NCBI GenBank assembly: GCA_017631275.1
Contig: JAGBTQ010000008.1
Span: 1-64,000, forward strand
Source: Alistipes sp.
GTDB lineage: Bacteria > Bacteroidota > Bacteroidia > Bacteroidales > Rikenellaceae
Length of the DNA: 64,000 nucleotides
Reading direction: 5' to 3'
Below are positions 48,841 through 56,429 of this stretch, piece by piece (the stretch's first letter is position 1; each line of letters opens with the position of its first letter). A program made the translations under genes and the position numbers. The notes under the pieces are model-generated. The model saw only the letters and a program-made list of their open reading frames with translations. It had not been told where the DNA came from and ran no database searches.

Positions 48841-50598
48841 ATGAAAACTTTAGGACGTGTAAATGGTATTATCTCGAATATCGTTATCGCAAAGGTTGAC
48901 GGTGCGGTGGCTCAGAACGAGATATGCTACGTATATTGCGGTGAAACGCGCATGATGGCTGAGGTCATCAAGGTCATGGGCGACGAGGCCTATGTTCAGG
49001 TTTACGATAGTACACGTGGCTTGAAGATTGGCGACAAGGTGGAGTTCGAGGGTCACATGCTCGAGGCTACACTTGCTCCAGGTCTATTGTCACGTAACTA
49101 CGATGGTCTTCAGAACGACCTCGAGAAGATGGACGGCTTGTTCATCAACCGTGGTTCTATCACCGACCCAATCGACTTCGATGCTACATGGGAGTTTAAG
49201 CCATTGGCAAAGGTTGGCGACAAGGTGTCGGCTGCCTCATGGCTTGGTGAGGTTAAGGAGCAGTGGGTGATGCACAAGATTATGGTGCCATTCATCATGC
49301 AGGGTAACTACACCGTTAAGAGCATCGTTGCGGCAGGTACTTACAAGGTAACCGACACTATCGCTGTTGTTGCGGACTCTGATAACAACGAGTATAATAT
49401 TACTATGGTGCAGAAGTGGCCAGTAAAGCAGGCTATCCGCTGCTATACTGAGAAGCCTCGTCCATCACGTGTTATGGAGACTGGTGTTCGTGCTATCGAC
49501 ACATTTAACCCATTGGCTGAGGGTGGTACCGGCTTTATCCCTGGCCCATTCGGTGCAGGTAAGACCGTGCTTCAGCACGCTATCTCTAAGCAGGCAGATG
49601 CCGATGTTATCATCATCGTAGCTTGTGGTGAGCGTGCTAACGAGGTTGTGGAGATCTTTGCTGAGTTCCCTGAGTTGGTTGACCCACGTACTGGTCACAA
49701 GCTTATGGAGCGTACAATCATCATCTGTAACACATCTAACATGCCTGTTGCTGCCCGTGAGGCATCTGTATATACAGGTATGACCATCGGTGAGTACTAC
49801 CGTTCAATGGGCTTGAAGGTGTTGGTAATGGCCGACTCTACATCACGTTGGGCTCAGGCTTTGCGTGAGATGTCTAACCGTTTGGAGGAGCTTCCAGGTC
49901 AGGATGCCTTCCCTATGGACCTTTCGGCTATCATCTCTAACTTCTACTCACGTGCTGGCTTGGTTAAGCTCAACAATGGCGAGACTGGTTCAGTCACATT
50001 CCTTGGTACTGTATCTCCTGCGGGTGGTAACCTTAAGGAGCCTGTTACCGAGTCAACAAAGAAGGCTGCACGTTGCTTCTACGCCTTGTCGCAGGGTCGT
50101 GCCGACTCTAAGCGTTATCCAGCTATCGACCCACTCGACTCATACTCTAAGTATTTGGAGTATCCTGAGATTCGCGAGTACCTCGACGAGCATATCGAGA
50201 AGAACTGGGTAGATGCTGTATATGAGGGTAAGACTATCGTTCAGCGTGGTAAGGAGGCTAACGACCAGATCAACATCTTGGGTGATGATGGTGTGCCTGT
50301 TGAGTACCACGAGCGTTTCTGGAAGAGCGAGTTGTTGGACTCTGTAATCTTGCAGCAGGATGCATTCGACGATATCGATGCTAACTGTCCTATCGAGCGT
50401 CAGCAGCTTATGTATAATATGGTATTGGATATTTGCCGTAAGTCGTTCGACTTGGTTGACTTCGAGGAGTGTTCACGCTTCTTCAAGGAGCTTATCTATC
50501 TCTTCCGCCAGATGAACTACTCAGAGTGGAAGTCGGAGCGTTTCGAGGAGTTCTGCACTAAGATCGAGGCTTTGGTAAACGACAAACTCGCTAAATAA
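48841..50598 (+). CDS. atpA: V-type ATPase catalytic subunit A
   Basis: A 585-residue catalytic subunit. Walker A is GPFGAGKTVLQ near residue 236; the long non-homologous insert typical of A subunits follows the N-terminal barrel (about 110-200), and the catalytic Glu/Walker B region is in VLVMADSTSRWAQALREM. With subunit B it forms the ATP-hydrolysing hexamer. Whether it makes or uses ATP depends on the ion gradient. Confidence 0.96.
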   Translation: MKTLGRVNGIISNIVIAKVDGAVAQNEICYVYCGETRMMAEVIKVMGDEAYVQVYDSTRGLKIGDKVEFEGHMLEATLAPGLLSRNYDGLQNDLEKMDGLFINRGSITDPIDFDATWEFKPLAKVGDKVSAASWLGEVKEQWVMHKIMVPFIMQGNYTVKSIVAAGTYKVTDTIAVVADSDNNEYNITMVQKWPVKQAIRCYTEKPRPSRVMETGVRAIDTFNPLAEGGTGFIPGPFGAGKTVLQHAISKQADADVIIIVACGERANEVVEIFAEFPELVDPRTGHKLMERTIIICNTSNMPVAAREASVYTGMTIGEYYRSMGLKVLVMADSTSRWAQALREMSNRLEELPGQDAFPMDLSAIISNFYSRAGLVKLNNGETGSVTFLGTVSPAGGNLKEPVTESTKKAARCFYALSQGRADSKRYPAIDPLDSYSKYLEYPEIREYLDEHIEKNWVDAVYEGKTIVQRGKEANDQINILGDDGVPVEYHERFWKSELLDSVILQQDAFDDIDANCPIERQQLMYNMVLDICRKSFDLVDFEECSRFFKELIYLFRQMNYSEWKSERFEEFCTKIEALVNDKLAK

Positions 50599-50603
50599 GG
50601 AGG
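50597..50603 (+). promoter_or_regulatory. Strong Shine-Dalgarno sequence before subunit B
   Basis: AAGGAGG overlapping the subunit A stop, 7 nt before the subunit B ATG. Most genes in the window have no such site, as expected for Bacteroidetes. Confidence 0.8.
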
Positions 50604-50610
50604 ATAGATT

Positions 50611-51930
50611 ATGACAACAAGAGCATTTCAGAAAGTATATACTAAGATTGACAATATCACCAAGGCTACCATCACGCTTCGTGCTACGGGCGTAGGTAAC
50701 GACGAGCTTGCTACTGTAGGTGGTCGCCTAGCTCAGGTGGTAAAGATTATGGGCGATAAGGTTACACTTCAGGTGTTTGCAGGTACCGAGGGTCTTGCAA
50801 CCGACTCTGAGGTGGTATTCCACGGCGAGCCACCAGTATTGCGTGTGTCAGACGCCTTGGCTGGTCGCTTCTTCAATGCCTATGGTGAGCCACTCGAGGG
50901 TGGTGAGCAGATTGAGGGTGAGCCACGTCAGATTGGTGGCCCTACTGTAAACCCATTCCGTCGTTTGCAGCCATCAGAGCTTATCGCAACAGGTATTGCA
51001 GGTATCGACCTTAATAACACTATCGTGTCTGGTCAGAAGATTCCATTCTTCGCTGACCCTGATCAGCCTTACAACGTGGTTATGGCTGACGTAGCCCTCC
51101 GTGCTAAGGCAGACAAGATTATCTTGGGTGGTATGGGTCTTACCAACGACGACTTCCTCTACTTCAAGCAGACATTCGAGAATGCTGGTGCATTGGACCG
51201 TATCGTATCGTTCGTAAACACTACAGATAACCCTCCAGTAGAGCGTCTTTTGGTGCCAGATATGGCATTGACTGCTGCCGAGTACTTCGCAGTAGATAAG
51301 GGCGAGAAGGTGCTTGTGCTTTTGACCGATATGACCCTTTATGCCGATGCTTTGGCTATCGTGTCAAACCGTATGGACCAGATTCCATCAAAGGACTCAA
51401 TGCCAGGTTCACTATATTCAGACCTTGCTAAGATCTACGAGAAGGCCGTTCAGTTGCCAAATGGTGGTTCTATCACCATCATCGCTGTAACAACCCTCTC
51501 TGGTGGCGATATCACTCACGCTATTCCTGATAACACCGGTTATATCACTGAGGGTCAGCTATTCTTGCGTAACGATACCGACACAAGTAAGGTTATCGTA
51601 GATCCATTCCGTTCGTTGTCACGTCTTAAGCAGCTTGTTATCGGCAAGAAGACCCGTGAGGATCACCCACAGGTTATGAATGCCTGCGTACGTTTGTATG
51701 CCGATGCTGCAAATGCTAAGACTAAGCTCGAGAACGGTTTCGACCTTTCTGACTACGACAAGCGTGCTTTGGACTTTGCTCGTGACTACTCAGAGAAGCT
51801 TCTCTCTATCGACGTAAACATCGAGATTGAGCAGATGCTCGACACAGCATGGACATTGTTTGCTAAGTACTTCGAGCGTGGTGAGGTAAGTATCAAGCAG
51901 GAGCTTGCTGAAAAATACTGGAAAGCATAA
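50611..51930 (+). CDS. atpB: V-type ATPase regulatory subunit B
   Basis: A 439-residue non-catalytic partner of subunit A. The B-type nucleotide site lacks the full P-loop (IVSGQKIPFFADPDQPYN near residue 135), and the conserved region LTDMTLYADALAIVSNRMDQ appears near 230. It aligns with NtpB along its length. It is preceded by a strong Shine-Dalgarno sequence, uncommon in this phylum. Confidence 0.95.
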   Translation: MTTRAFQKVYTKIDNITKATITLRATGVGNDELATVGGRLAQVVKIMGDKVTLQVFAGTEGLATDSEVVFHGEPPVLRVSDALAGRFFNAYGEPLEGGEQIEGEPRQIGGPTVNPFRRLQPSELIATGIAGIDLNNTIVSGQKIPFFADPDQPYNVVMADVALRAKADKIILGGMGLTNDDFLYFKQTFENAGALDRIVSFVNTTDNPPVERLLVPDMALTAAEYFAVDKGEKVLVLLTDMTLYADALAIVSNRMDQIPSKDSMPGSLYSDLAKIYEKAVQLPNGGSITIIAVTTLSGGDITHAIPDNTGYITEGQLFLRNDTDTSKVIVDPFRSLSRLKQLVIGKKTREDHPQVMNACVRLYADAANAKTKLENGFDLSDYDKRALDFARDYSEKLLSIDVNIEIEQMLDTAWTLFAKYFERGEVSIKQELAEKYWKA

Positions 51931-51939
51931 TAAAGGCTT

Positions 51940-52554
51940 ATGGCAATCAAATTTCAATATAACAAGACTTCGCTTAATGAGCTAAATAAACAGCTCAAAA
52001 TCCGAAAGAATGCCCTTCCTACAATCAAGAGTAAGGAGAGTGCACTCCGTTCGGAGGTTATGCGAGCGAAGGACTCTGCACTCGCTTACCGTAGGGAGTT
52101 GGACGAGCTTAAGGCTCAGTACGACTATATGGTGCAGCTGTGGGGCGAGTTTGATTGTGATCTAATCCGCATCGTCGATGTCGAGCTATCGTCACAGAAG
52201 ATTGCGGGCGTGCGCATACCTATATTAGATAATATAATCTACGACGAGAAACCTTACGACCTATTCTCAGCCCCTGTGTGGTATGCTGAGGGTATTCGTG
52301 TGCTCAAGGCGATGTCGAAGCTAGGTATCGAGTTCGAGGTGTACAACCATAAGATGGAACTCTTGGATTATGCGCGACGCAAAACTACTCAGAAGGTAAA
52401 CCTCTATGAAAAGGTGCAGATACCTGGATATGAGGATGCCATACGTAAGATTAAACGATTTATGGAGGACGAGGAGAACCTAAGTAAGTCGGCTCAGAAG
52501 ATTGTGAAAACACGTCAGGCGCAAGCCGAGGCCATGGAGGGGTCTAACGCATGA
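51940..52554 (+). CDS. atpD: V-type ATPase subunit D
   Basis: A 204-residue central-stalk coiled-coil subunit. Two long helices (residues 5-75, KFQYNKTSLNELNKQLKIRK onward, and 130-195) are joined by a short domain containing VRIPILDNIIYDEKPYDLF. It works with the rotor. The final ATGA overlaps the start of subunit I. Confidence 0.9.
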   Translation: MAIKFQYNKTSLNELNKQLKIRKNALPTIKSKESALRSEVMRAKDSALAYRRELDELKAQYDYMVQLWGEFDCDLIRIVDVELSSQKIAGVRIPILDNIIYDEKPYDLFSAPVWYAEGIRVLKAMSKLGIEFEVYNHKMELLDYARRKTTQKVNLYEKVQIPGYEDAIRKIKRFMEDEENLSKSAQKIVKTRQAQAEAMEGSNA

Positions 52555-54392
52555 TTAGTAAAATGATTAGATACGACATCCTACTCCATGCTAAGGAGCA
52601 GGAGCGATTCGTAAACGAGCTTCGTGAGTTGGGACTCGTGGATATCACAACTACTGGCTGGGAGCCAACCGAGGCTGACCGAGCACTTCTTCTCGAGATC
52701 GAGGCATATAATCGTGCTATAGAGGCTCTTCAGGCATTTGCTAAGGGCGAGGAGTTTAAGGCTGACGCTGAGCCATACTTCGATGGCGCTGCGGCTTACG
52801 ACCGTTATGTCGAGTTGCAGGCACGTCGCTCAGAGATTCTTCAGAAGATAGCACAGCTCGAGAAGAGCGCATCGGATGTTGAGCCATGGGGTAGCTTCTC
52901 ACGTGCCGACATCGAGCGTCTTGCAAACGAGGGCGTTACACTACGCACCTTCGTGGCACAGCCAGCTCAGTACGATGCACTCGTTGCAGAGGATGCTGAG
53001 GGCGTTACTGTTGTTGAGATTAATCGTACTCAGTCGTTTGTATATTTCGCTGTTGTGACACGTGGCATAATGGTCAATGTCGATGGTCAGGAGGTACACC
53101 TTCCCGATAGCGACTATAAGGCAACTGTAGCTGAGATTGAGGCTCTTAAGGCTGAGAACGAGGCGCTTAATGCCGACTACTCACGCATCGCTCGTTCGGT
53201 AGATGTTATCGCTGAGCGTCGTGCAGAGCTCAAGGAGCAGCTCCAGGGCTTGAAGGTTGATGCTATGGCTACACGTGAGGCTGATGGCAACCTCCTCGTT
53301 TTGGAGGGCTGGGCTGAGGCCGAGACCGCAGATAAGGTTGATAAACTTCTCGAGGAGTATCCTAACCTTGTATATATGCGTCGTGATGCTACTATCGATG
53401 ACGAGGCACCTGTGAAACTTAAGAATAATAAGTTTGCACGCTTGTTCGAACTTATCGGCTCGATGTACGCCTTGCCTAAGTATGGTACTTTCGACCTTAC
53501 AGCGATCTTTGGCCCATTCTACATGCTATTCTTTGCTATCTGCTTGTGCGACGCGGGCTACGGTCTTGTGTTGTTGGCAGTGGGCTTGGCACTACTATTT
53601 AAGGGTGGCGAGAGCATGCGTCAGGCAGCCTTGCTATCTATCGTATGTGCCTCAGCAACAGTGGCATTTGGATTCTATGCCAACTCGTTCTTCGGACTTG
53701 CTATTTCGGACTTCGCTCCCGTTATCAAGTTCCTCGACTTCCAAAATCAGTTCTTCTCGATATCTTTGGCTATCGGTGTAGTTCAGATCTTGGTGGGTAT
53801 GGCAATCAATATTGTGATGCGAACAAAGCTCTTTGGCTTCACCTCGACATTTGGCCTCTTGGGTTGGTTTATTATCCTGCTTACTGGCTCGCTTGCTGTA
53901 GGTTTGCCAATGTTTGGTATCGGCATCCCAGGCTTCGACACATCATCGCCAGTGTTCTACGGCTTGATGGGTGTTGGTGCGGTGCTCATGTTGTTGCTCA
54001 ACAACATTAAGCGCAATCCGCTTATCAACCTTGGCTCGGGCCTTTGGGACGCTTACAACAACATCACAGGTCTGCTTAGCGACGTGTTGAGCTACATTCG
54101 TCTATTTGCCATCGGTTTGTCGGGTGGTGTATTGGCGCAGGTATTCAACTCGTTGGCTATGGGTCTATCGGGTCTTGATGCTATGCCTGAGGGCACACCT
54201 TGGTACGGCATGATAATGCCTATCGTGGCAGCATCGATAATCTTGCTTATCGGTCACGGTATCAACCTATTCATGTCGGCAATCTCGTCATTTGTTCACC
54301 CTATGCGTTTGACATTTGTCGAGTTTTATAAGAATGCAGGTTTCGAGATGGGTCAGCGCTCATTCGATCCTGTGCGTAAAATGAAAGAATAA
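52551..54392 (+). CDS. atpI: V-type ATPase membrane subunit I
   Basis: A 613-residue subunit a/I homologue: N-terminal cytoplasmic coiled-coil half (about 1-300) contacting the peripheral stalk, and C-terminal half with about eight membrane helices (PFYMLFFAICLCDAGYGLVL, SYIRLFAIGLSGGVLAQVFN) forming the ion half-channel; the essential Arg lies in YIRLFAIGLSGG. Overlaps subunit D by 4 bp. Confidence 0.95.
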   Translation: MISKMIRYDILLHAKEQERFVNELRELGLVDITTTGWEPTEADRALLLEIEAYNRAIEALQAFAKGEEFKADAEPYFDGAAAYDRYVELQARRSEILQKIAQLEKSASDVEPWGSFSRADIERLANEGVTLRTFVAQPAQYDALVAEDAEGVTVVEINRTQSFVYFAVVTRGIMVNVDGQEVHLPDSDYKATVAEIEALKAENEALNADYSRIARSVDVIAERRAELKEQLQGLKVDAMATREADGNLLVLEGWAEAETADKVDKLLEEYPNLVYMRRDATIDDEAPVKLKNNKFARLFELIGSMYALPKYGTFDLTAIFGPFYMLFFAICLCDAGYGLVLLAVGLALLFKGGESMRQAALLSIVCASATVAFGFYANSFFGLAISDFAPVIKFLDFQNQFFSISLAIGVVQILVGMAINIVMRTKLFGFTSTFGLLGWFIILLTGSLAVGLPMFGIGIPGFDTSSPVFYGLMGVGAVLMLLLNNIKRNPLINLGSGLWDAYNNITGLLSDVLSYIRLFAIGLSGGVLAQVFNSLAMGLSGLDAMPEGTPWYGMIMPIVAASIILLIGHGINLFMSAISSFVHPMRLTFVEFYKNAGFEMGQRSFDPVRKMKE

Positions 54393-54430
54393 ACAAATAA
54401 TAATTAACAATTTAAAACATTTTAACAATT

Positions 54431-54880
54431 ATGAGTTCAGCATTAATTTTGGCTTATGTAGGCGTTGTCCTCATGGTCGGTGTATCAGGTTTGGCTTCAG
54501 CTGTTGGTACTGCACGTTGCGGTATGGCTGCAGTAGGTGCTTTGAAGAAGAATGGTGGTGCTTTCGGTAGCTACATGATTCTTTCAGCGCTCCCAGGTTC
54601 ACAGGGTCTTTACGGTTTCGTAGGTTACTTCATGGTAGCTTCTAAGATCGTTGCAGAGATGTCTATGCTTACAGCAGTAGGTGTATTTGGCGCAGGTTTG
54701 TTGATGGCTATCGTATGTTTGTCATCTGCAGTTATGCAGTCAAAGGTTTGTGCTAATGGTATCGCTGCTATTGGTAACGGTAACGACGTTATGGGTAAGA
54801 CTCTTATCCTTGCTGCGTTCCCAGAGCTTTATGCTATCTTGGGTGTGGCTGCGACATTCCTTATCTCTAATGCAATCTAA
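54431..54880 (+). CDS. atpK: V-type ATPase ring subunit K (16-kDa type, predicted Na+-binding)
   Basis: A 149-residue four-helix proteolipid with two hairpins, like Enterococcus hirae NtpK. The Na+ ligands known from NtpK appear: S-Q in ALPGSQGLYGF (Thr64/Gln65 positions), Gln in VMQSKVCANG (Gln110) and Glu in FPELYAILG (Glu139). This predicts a sodium-translocating ring, an inference from conserved ligands. The last gene of the operon; structured repeats A4 and A5 follow. Confidence 0.93.
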   Translation: MSSALILAYVGVVLMVGVSGLASAVGTARCGMAAVGALKKNGGAFGSYMILSALPGSQGLYGFVGYFMVASKIVAEMSMLTAVGVFGAGLLMAIVCLSSAVMQSKVCANGIAAIGNGNDVMGKTLILAAFPELYAILGVAATFLISNAI

Positions 54881-54883
54881 TAA

Positions 54884-55011
54884 TTTCTTGTGATAAGGGC
54901 GCATCTGCGGCACATCATTAAAAAGTTGACTGCCCTGGGCTGTACGTCAAAGTACTATCCCAGGGTAGTCACTTTTTTGATGCACCACATCTCACGACTT
55001 CTAACAAGAAA
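54884..55011 (+). repeat. Structured 3-prime repeat, copy A4 (after V-ATPase subunit K)
   Basis: Outer arms TTTCTTGTGATAAGGGCG and CGACTTCTAACAAGAAA: the fourth base is C and its partner G, another compensating change. Inner stem GACTGCCCTGGG with CCCAGGGTAGTC (one G-T wobble), then ACTTTTTTG. Loop with GTAC blocks. It likely ends the V-ATPase transcript. Confidence 0.85.
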
Positions 55012-55015
55012 TTTT

Positions 55016-55101
55016 TTTCTCGTGATAAGGGCGCATCTACGGCGCATGCTTAAAAGGCTAACTACCCGAGAGGTCTTCTTTTGTGATAGACTAAGCCTGA
55101 C
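55016..55101 (+). repeat. Degenerate structured repeat, copy A5
   Basis: The left part (CTCGTGATAAGGGCGCATCT) resembles A4, the right part (GAGGTCTTCTTTTGTGATAG) resembles A2. The loop with GTAC blocks and half the inner stem are missing, as if by an internal deletion or recombination between two copies. Confidence 0.65.
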
Positions 55102-55102
55102 T

Positions 55103-55143
55103 ATAAAAAACATATCCCTCTTGGTTAAGTCCAAGAGGGATTA
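55103..55143 (-). terminator. Intrinsic terminator of ruvB
   Basis: Minus strand ATCCCTCTTGG pairs with CCAAGAGGGAT around a 6-nt loop, then TATGTTTTTTATAG. It ends the ruvB transcript. Confidence 0.85.
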
Positions 55144-55166
55144 TTATTTATAGCTTTTACCTAATG

Positions 55167-56183
55167 TTAGAATAGAGATTGTTCGTCGCCTCGTGAGTAG
55201 GCGTAGCCGAGGTGCTTATAGGCAAGCTCTGTGGCCTCACGACCTCGAGGGGTGCGCTTGAGGAAACCCTCTTTAATCAGGAATGGCTCATAGACCTCCT
55301 CGATGGTGCCAGCCTCCTCGCTAACCGCCGTAGCAACGGTGTTTAGACCAACAGGACCTCCGTTAAACTTCTCGATAATCGTAGCCAATATTTTGTTGTC
55401 CATCTGGTCAAGGCCTCGCGAGTCGATGTTGAGAGCAGAGAGGGCAACTCGTGTGATATCCACGTCGATATGTCCCTCGCCCTCGACCATGGCAAAGTCG
55501 CGAACGCGGCGAAGTAGAGCGTTGGCAATACGTGGTGTGCCACGTGAGCGCAAAGCAATCTCGAGGGCTGCATCGTCATCGATCGAGATGTCGAGGATTG
55601 AGGCTGAGCGTTTTACGATTCCAGCAAGAATTGGGGCATCGTAGTACTCGAGGTGGCAGGTGATACCAAAGCGGGCACGTAGTGGGGCAGTGAGCAGACC
55701 GCTACGTGTGGTTGCGCCAACAAGCGTGAAGGGGGCAAGCTCAATCTGAATGGAGCGTGCCGCAGGGCCCTTATCCAACACAATGTCGATTTTGTAGTCC
55801 TCCATTGCCGAGTAGAGATACTCCTCGACAATGGGGCTGAGGCGGTGAATCTCGTCGATGAAGAGCACGTCGCCAGGGTTAAGGTTGGTGAGCAAGCCCG
55901 CAAGGTCGCCAGGCTTGTCGAGCACGGGGCCCGACGTAACCTTAAGCTGTGCGCCCATCTCGTTGGCGATGATGTTGGCAAGGGTGGTCTTACCCAATCC
56001 TGGAGGGCCATGAAGCAGTGTGTGGTCGAGCGAGTCGCCACGCATGAGTGCTGCCTTGATAAATATCTTGAGGTTGGCGACAATCTTGTCCTGACCCGCA
56101 AAGTTTTGAAGCTGTTGTGGGCGAATGCGGCTCTCAAACTCCTTGTCGCTCTCAATGTTTCGCATGTTTCTATCTACTCCCAT
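55167..56183 (-). CDS. ruvB: Holliday junction branch-migration helicase RuvB
   Basis: A 338-residue AAA+ motor. Walker A is [12 protein letters not shown] near residue 61, Walker [12 protein letters not shown] near 111, sensor 1 GATTRSG near 157, and a C-terminal winged helix (about 262-338, with [16 protein letters not shown]). It drives RuvA-bound Holliday junctions. ruvA is not adjacent. The minus-strand promoter TTG-N20-TATATTTG lies at 56233-56203. Confidence 0.96.
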   Translation of the reverse strand: MGVDRNMRNIESDKEFESRIRPQQLQNFAGQDKIVANLKIFIKAALMRGDSLDHTLLHGPPGLGKTTLANIIANEMGAQLKVTSGPVLDKPGDLAGLLTNLNPGDVLFIDEIHRLSPIVEEYLYSAMEDYKIDIVLDKGPAARSIQIELAPFTLVGATTRSGLLTAPLRARFGITCHLEYYDAPILAGIVKRSASILDISIDDDAALEIALRSRGTPRIANALLRRVRDFAMVEGEGHIDVDITRVALSALNIDSRGLDQMDNKILATIIEKFNGGPVGLNTVATAVSEEAGTIEEVYEPFLIKEGFLKRTPRGREATELAYKHLGYAYSRGDEQSLF

Positions 56184-56202
56184 AATCGGAAAAATTATTA
56201 TG

Positions 56203-56233
56203 CAAATATACTCTTTTTTCGTTAATGATGCAA
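56203..56233 (-). promoter_or_regulatory. Promoter of ruvB
   Basis: Minus strand TTG (56233-56231), 20-nt gap, TATATTTG (56210-56203), 20 nt before the ATG. Confidence 0.7.
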
Positions 56234-56325
56234 TAGCTACCCCCGATGCTCGTCACTCTTTGTAGCATAATTTATGTGAAGTAGTAATTTTAGTTAAAAG
56301 ATTTTATTTATTCCAAAAATCATGT

Positions 56326-56333
56326 TATCTTTG
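56326..56333 (+). promoter_or_regulatory. Probable -7 element of the nuclease/TonB locus
   Basis: TATCTTTG with TTTT 20 nt upstream (56302-56305), about 95 nt before the first gene of the locus. Confidence 0.55.
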
Positions 56334-56429
56334 CATGCTCCATATTATCTCTTTAGAGATATATGGTGGCGATGAAAAATTGACTAACATAACATTTAAA
56401 AACTTTTTATTCACTTAAACAATTTCATT

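Noticed and set aside
54890-55153. 87-residue frame downstream of V-ATPase subunit K
   Set aside because: It runs through structured repeats A4 and A5 and the ruvB terminator; the repetitive basic protein is a by-product of the repeats.
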